Shown: piece after piece, positions 40,163 to 41,653 of the stretch
How the letters are laid out: each line of letters begins with the position of its first letter
How positions within the stretch are numbered: the stretch's first letter is position 1
Origin: an uncultured Oscillospiraceae bacterium
GTDB lineage: Bacteria; Bacillota; Clostridia; Oscillospirales; Oscillospiraceae
Direction: 5' to 3'
DNA length: 41,653 nucleotides
Assembly: GCA_900763995.1 (NCBI GenBank)
Contig: CAAFMK010000005.1
Location: 1-41,653, forward strand
The notes under the pieces: model-generated
Seen by the model: the letters and a program-made list of their open reading frames with translations, nothing else
Databases searched by the model: none
Told to the model about the DNA's origin: nothing
Made by a program: the position numbers and the translations under genes

Positions 40163-41611
40163 ATGAAAGCAAAGACAAATCTCACCATGCTGTGTGACTT
40201 CTATGAGTTGACTATGGCAAATGGGTATTTTCAAACTGGGCTGAAGGATCGTATCTGTTACTTTGATGTATTTTACCGCTCTGTTCCAGACAAGGGCGGC
40301 TTTTCCATTGCTGCTGGTCTTGCCCAGGTGGTGGAGTACATTCAGGATCTGCACTTTGACGAGGAGGATGTGGCGTATCTCCGCACCAAGGGCTGCTTTC
40401 ATGAGGAGTTTTTGAATTTCCTCCAGGAGTTCAGATTCACTGGTGATATTTGGGCTGTGCCAGAGGGCACCCCCGTGTTCCCCAATGAGCCCATTTTGAC
40501 CGTCCGTGCCCCCGCCATCGAGGCCCAGTTTATTGAGACCTTTGTTCTGCTGACCCTGAACCACCAGAGTCTCATTGCCACCAAGTCCAACCGTATCGTC
40601 CGGGCCGCAGAGGGCCGCCCGGTGGCAGAGTTCGGTTCCCGGAGAGCCCAGGGGGCGGACGGCGCCCTGCTGGGTGCCAGAGCCAGCTATATTGCCGGAT
40701 GTGCCGCCACCGCCTGCACCATGGCCGACCAGTGGTACGGCTCCCCTGCCACAGGCACCATGGCCCACTCCTGGGTGCAGATGTTCCCCGACGAGTACAC
40801 CGCCTTTAAAACATACTGTGAGCTCTACCCCAACAACGCCATTTTGCTGGTGGACACCTATAATGTATTAAAGTCCGGTGTGCCCAACGCCATCCGGGTG
40901 TTCAAAGAGGTGCTCCTCCCCCAGGGCATTACCAAGTGTGGCATCCGTCTGGACTCCGGCGACCTGACCTATCTGTCCCGCAAGGCCCGGCAGATGCTGG
41001 ATGAGGCCGGACTGACCGGGTGTAAGATCGTGGCCTCCAATGCCCTGGACGAGTACATCATCCGGGACCTGGTGCGCCAGGGTGCCCAGATCAACTCCTT
41101 CGGCGTGGGGGAGCGGCTTATCACCTCCCGCAGTGAGCCGGTCTTTGGTGGCGTATACAAGCTGGCCGCCATTGAGGACGACCAGGGGAACATCATCCCC
41201 AAAATCAAAATCAGCGAAAACGCCGCCAAAATCACCACCCCCCACTTTAAGAAGGTGTACCGCATTTTCTCCAAGGACAGCGGCAAGGCAGAGGCGGATC
41301 TTATCTGCCTCCACGACGAGGAGATCGACTTCACCAATCCCCTGGAGCTCTTCGACCCGGATGCCACCTGGAAGCGCAAGGTCTTTACCGACATTGAGGT
41401 GCAGGAGCTGATGGTGCCCATCTTCCAAAAGGGCCAGCTGGTGTATCAGGTGCCCGATGTTCAGGCCAGCCGCGCCTACTGCCAGCGGCAGGTGGACTCC
41501 CTGTGGGATGAGGTCAAGCGCTTTGAAAATCCCCATAACTACTATGTAGATCTGTCCCAGAAGCTGTGGGACATTAAGCAGAACCTGCTCAACAGCCACG
41601 AGATGAAGTAA
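40163..41611 (+). CDS. pncB: Nicotinate phosphoribosyltransferase
   Basis: 482-aa enzyme of the NAD salvage (Preiss-Handler) pathway: nicotinate plus PRPP gives nicotinate mononucleotide, with ATP hydrolysis through a phosphohistidine. Evidence: the start NLTMLCDFYELTMANGYF, AEFGSRRAQGADGALLGAR, the phosphorylated His at about 202 in GTMAHSWVQMF, LLVDTYNVL and IRLDSGDLTYLS for PRPP binding. AAGGAGG lies before the ATG. It stands alone after the typA terminator. The 42 nt after its stop hold no recognisable feature. Confidence 0.96.
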   Translation: MKAKTNLTMLCDFYELTMANGYFQTGLKDRICYFDVFYRSVPDKGGFSIAAGLAQVVEYIQDLHFDEEDVAYLRTKGCFHEEFLNFLQEFRFTGDIWAVPEGTPVFPNEPILTVRAPAIEAQFIETFVLLTLNHQSLIATKSNRIVRAAEGRPVAEFGSRRAQGADGALLGARASYIAGCAATACTMADQWYGSPATGTMAHSWVQMFPDEYTAFKTYCELYPNNAILLVDTYNVLKSGVPNAIRVFKEVLLPQGITKCGIRLDSGDLTYLSRKARQMLDEAGLTGCKIVASNALDEYIIRDLVRQGAQINSFGVGERLITSRSEPVFGGVYKLAAIEDDQGNIIPKIKISENAAKITTPHFKKVYRIFSKDSGKAEADLICLHDEEIDFTNPLELFDPDATWKRKVFTDIEVQELMVPIFQKGQLVYQVPDVQASRAYCQRQVDSLWDEVKRFENPHNYYVDLSQKLWDIKQNLLNSHEMK

Positions 41612-41653
41612 AAAGAGCAGTTGAAAGTTGAAAGGCCCCCGCCGAAACCCGGC

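Noticed and set aside
1..41653. CRISPR arrays, insertion sequences, phage genes, rRNA or tRNA genes
   Set aside because: None recognised by eye on either strand; no spaced direct repeats, transposase or integrase motifs seen.

Overview
The window is the chromosomal replication-origin region of a Gram-positive, fairly GC-rich Clostridia member. An Oscillospiraceae-like gut Firmicute (the Flavonifractor/Intestinimonas/Oscillibacter neighbourhood) is my inference. It rests on a classic Firmicute origin gene set (noc, parAB, rpmH-rnpA-yidD-yidC-jag, dnaA-dnaN-yaaA-recF-remB-gyrBA), tRNA-sensing T-box leaders, a homodimeric GlyRS and C-ending codon use. I see no rRNA, tRNA, CRISPR array, insertion sequence or prophage gene.

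Layout. (1) 0.1-11.2 kb, + strand: noc, a parS site, parA-parB, an unknown membrane/coiled-coil protein, a second parS, serS, a small membrane protein, rsmG, a MinD-like ATPase, a methylglyoxal-synthase-like protein, then a T-box leader driving hisS-aspS. (2) 11.2-19.0 kb, - strand: an AEC-family transporter, ricT, holB, an Orn/Lys/Arg-decarboxylase-like enzyme, jag, yidC, yidD, rnpA, rpmH. (3) 19.0-28.4 kb, + strand: dnaA, a DnaA-box cluster with an unwinding-element signature (oriC), dnaN, yaaA, recF, remB, gyrB, gyrA and a third parS. (4) 28.5-35.8 kb, + strand: a SHOCT-domain membrane protein, rnhA, a MoxR ATPase/CoxE-like VWA pair, a glycine T-box with glyQS, and an LTA-synthase-like sulfatase. 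(5) 35.8-41.6 kb: a LysM/G5/M23 cell-wall peptidase and a 94-aa membrane protein on -, then typA and pncB on +.

How it works together: DnaA opens oriC; DnaN, the delta-prime clamp-loader subunit, RecF and gyrase support replication; ParABS and Noc organise the new origins and place division; the rpmH-jag block makes translation and membrane-insertion components. Two aminoacyl-tRNA synthetase operons are controlled by T-boxes whose specifier codon and acceptor-pairing base agree (GAC/Asp for hisS-aspS, GGC/Gly for glyQS).

Most notable points: a MinD that lacks the usual C-terminal membrane anchor beside an MGS-fold protein that has lost its catalytic residues; an Asp-type T-box controlling HisRS as well as AspRS; three WalR-type half-sites at the start of the M23 peptidase transcript; a LexA-like dyad on the predicted start site of a small membrane protein; an extra DnaA-box-like cluster in the glyQS leader; unusual residues at two quinolone-determining positions of gyrase; and a noc-to-aspS block that points toward the origin, head-on to the expected fork. 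All promoters, operators and RNA structures were found by eye and not computed.
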